Positions 5,466 through 6,835 of a stretch of DNA of 6,835 bases are shown here, one piece after another. Made by a program: the position numbers and the translations under genes. The stretch is from NCBI GenBank assembly GCA_031260085.1, contig JAIRKP010000104.1, forward strand, positions 1 through 6,835, read 5' to 3'. Under the pieces are notes generated by a model, which searched no databases, was not told where the DNA came from, and saw only the letters and a program-made list of their open reading frames with translations. This DNA is from Holosporales bacterium (lineage in GTDB: Bacteria > Pseudomonadota > Alphaproteobacteria > RUG11792). Numbering within the stretch: position 1 is the stretch's first letter; every line of letters begins with the position of its first letter.

Positions 5466-6592
5466 TGCCAATAAATACGATCATAAAAAACATAGCTAAA
5501 AAATGGTTACTCTCAATAGATAGAGTAACTTTATTCACAGTCATCGGAATTATATCTATCGGCGTTTGGGTCAACATAGCCTCAACTCCGGGAGTTGCTT
5601 TGAAATTAGGACTTCCACCGTTTTATTTTGTTAAACAACATATGTTAATACTTCCCATATGTTTTAGCTCTATTATTTTTATTTCTTTTATACAACTGAA
5701 ATATATACGAAAATTTGCAATAATTGGATATTGGATGTGTATTATATTGGTAATATTAACTATCTTATTTGGCCCTGATATAAAAGGAGCAAAACGGTGG
5801 CTCATTATTTATGGAATTTCACTTCAACCTTCTGAGTTTTTTAAGCCACTGTTAGCCGTTATAACAGCTTGGCTGATATCCGAGCAATATCAAGATAGAA
5901 AATTCCCAGGCATAATTATATCTTTTGTTAGCATAGCGCTAATAATTCCGCTGTTACTGCTTCAACCAGACGTCGGTATGACCATTGTTATTTTGCTAAC
6001 TTGGATTAGTCAGCTTTTCGTCTCCGGGCTTTCCGTTTTAATGATAGGAATATTTATAATAACAGCATTAAGTTCGCTCGTTGGACTTTACTACACATTG
6101 CCACATTTCGCAGATAGAATCGATAGATTTTTGATGAAAAGCTCTGAAGATGTTGATTTATATCAAGTTCAAAAATCATTAGAGGCGTTTAAAAGTGGCG
6201 GATTGTTTGGGAAAGGTCCCGGGGAAGGAGTTATAAAAACATCAGTGCCTGATTCACATTCTGACTTCGTATTTTCTGTAATCGGCGAAGAATTCGGATT
6301 CATCGTCTGCGCTATAATTATTGGATTATTTATAATATTAGTTATAAGGCCATTATTACGTATTATGAAATCATCTAGTATTTTCATATTCTCAGCTGTG
6401 TTTGGGATTGTATTTCAAATTACTTTGCAAGTTTTAATCAATATTGCAACCTCCCTTGACCTAACACCAACAAAAGGAATGACACTTCCATTTATAAGCT
6501 ACGGCGGCAGCTCCCTTCTCGCCTCATCAATTAGCATCGGTATCGTTTTAGCATTAACAAAGAAAAACATAATCTTAAGCGAAAGTATATAA
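5465..6592 (+). CDS. ftsW: Septal peptidoglycan glycosyltransferase FtsW (SEDS family)
   Basis: FtsW polymerises lipid II into glycan strands at the division septum together with a class B penicillin-binding protein. The 375-residue inner-membrane protein is of normal length, with about ten hydrophobic segments after a basic N-terminus. Motifs in order are KGAKRW at 107-112, QPSEFFKP at 121-128, QPDVGM at 167-172, SGGLFGKGPGEG at 244-255, PDSHSDFVFSVIGEEFG at 262-278 and GMTLPFISYGGSS at 338-350. Asp267 in the SHSDF motif fits the catalytic Asp of SEDS enzymes. Position beside murD favours FtsW over RodA, as in the mraY-murD-ftsW-murG order. I chose ATG at 5465 because it overlaps the murD stop (TAATG), a typical coupled junction; an ATG at 5432 would overlap murD by 34 nt for no gain. 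No murG or murC follows. Confidence 0.93.
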   Translation: MPINTIIKNIAKKWLLSIDRVTLFTVIGIISIGVWVNIASTPGVALKLGLPPFYFVKQHMLILPICFSSIIFISFIQLKYIRKFAIIGYWMCIILVILTILFGPDIKGAKRWLIIYGISLQPSEFFKPLLAVITAWLISEQYQDRKFPGIIISFVSIALIIPLLLLQPDVGMTIVILLTWISQLFVSGLSVLMIGIFIITALSSLVGLYYTLPHFADRIDRFLMKSSEDVDLYQVQKSLEAFKSGGLFGKGPGEGVIKTSVPDSHSDFVFSVIGEEFGFIVCAIIIGLFIILVIRPLLRIMKSSSIFIFSAVFGIVFQITLQVLINIATSLDLTPTKGMTLPFISYGGSSLLASSISIGIVLALTKKNIILSESI

Positions 6593-6725
6593 TCTTGGTA
6601 AGTTTAGCTATGATACGACATGCTTTTTCAAGCGCAAAGATGCAAAATATTAATGCGGAATATATCAAAAGTATCATCAGTGTATGTAGATACAAGATTA
6701 TTTCAACAAGACACGGAGTATCCTT

Positions 6726-6731
6726 AGGAAG
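6726..6731 (+). promoter_or_regulatory. Ribosome binding site of the right-edge gene
   Basis: AGGAAG ends 2 nt before ATG at 6734, with the AGGA core 4 nt upstream. The spacing is tight but workable. It supports 6734 as a true start. TCC-TTA-GGA at 6721-6729 could form a tiny hairpin with it, probably too short to matter. Confidence 0.5.
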
Positions 6732-6733
6732 AC

Positions 6734-6835
6734 ATGACCACTAAAGTGGCAAAAAACACGGATCAGGTAGAAATACAAAAGAGGAGTCATAGCTCGCCCG
6801 AAAAGCAGCGGCACGACTGGCCCCCTTTGGGAGCG
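6734..6835 (+). CDS. Start of an open frame cut by the right edge, possibly an Hsp20-family small heat-shock protein
   Basis: Thirty-four codons run open to the window end behind a good AGGAAG ribosome binding site. The translation starts MTTKVAKNTD, is rich in Lys, Gln, Ser and His, and ends with RHDWPPLGA at 26-34. A polar N-terminus leading into a Trp-x-Pro motif resembles alphaproteobacterial Hsp20 proteins, where W-x-P-hydrophobic-xx-L precedes R-x-E-hydrophobic-D-x-hydrophobic-F. That continuation and the alpha-crystallin domain would lie outside the window, so the assignment is a guess. The frame is about 52% G+C, far above its neighbours, which may mean different origin or expression. 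The 141-nt gap after ftsW contains no clear terminator and no promoter that I trust. Confidence 0.4.
   Translation, partial: MTTKVAKNTDQVEIQKRSHSSPEKQRHDWPPLGA

Noticed and set aside
6593..6733. ROSE-type RNA thermometer upstream of the possible Hsp20 gene
   Set aside because: I could not find a stretch pairing convincingly with the AGGAAG site other than a three-base-pair hairpin, and the Hsp20 identity itself is uncertain.

Overview
This AT-rich window (roughly one third G+C by eye) carries seven genes in three groups: a leftward operon for fatty-acid and envelope functions, a rightward pair for cell-wall synthesis and division, and the start of a further rightward gene cut by the right edge. 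Low G+C, very close spacing within operons, a murD-ftsW pair cut off from the rest of the dcw cluster, and palindromic intergenic repeats suggest a reduced or host-associated Gram-negative bacterium. The likeliest placement is an alphaproteobacterium of the Holosporales/Rickettsiales kind, but this is inferred from gene style only; no rRNA is present to confirm it.

Left block, minus strand (3272 to 1): transcription probably starts just upstream of 3272. It reads first a secreted SurA/PrsA-like foldase with two degenerate parvulin-like units, then a LOG-family nucleotide hydrolase that probably starts at TTG, then accB (biotin carboxyl carrier protein), then accC (biotin carboxylase, cut by the left edge). 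Gaps are 17 nt or less. AccB and AccC together perform the first half-reaction of acetyl-CoA carboxylase. The visible AccC N-terminus has substitutions at normally conserved positions.

Middle, 3273-4154: a long divergent intergenic region by the standards of this window. It holds the minus-strand promoter with an inverted repeat across it, a very AT-rich stretch, a hairpin-rich segment (about 3467-3829) of unknown nature with CTTTAG-apex hairpins, a 139-nt nested palindrome (3912-4050), and a weak plus-strand promoter candidate.

Right block, plus strand (4155 to the end): murD (UDP-MurNAc-L-Ala:D-Glu ligase) and ftsW (septal peptidoglycan polymerase) overlap at TAATG and are probably translationally coupled. 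After a 141-nt gap with no clear terminator, a new reading frame starts at 6734 behind a good Shine-Dalgarno sequence. It is about half G+C, unlike its neighbours, and its first 34 residues weakly resemble the N-terminus of Hsp20 small heat-shock proteins.

No clearly new multi-gene system is visible. The items most worth checking are the nested palindrome, the hairpin-rich intergenic segment, the duplicated foldase and the AccC substitutions.
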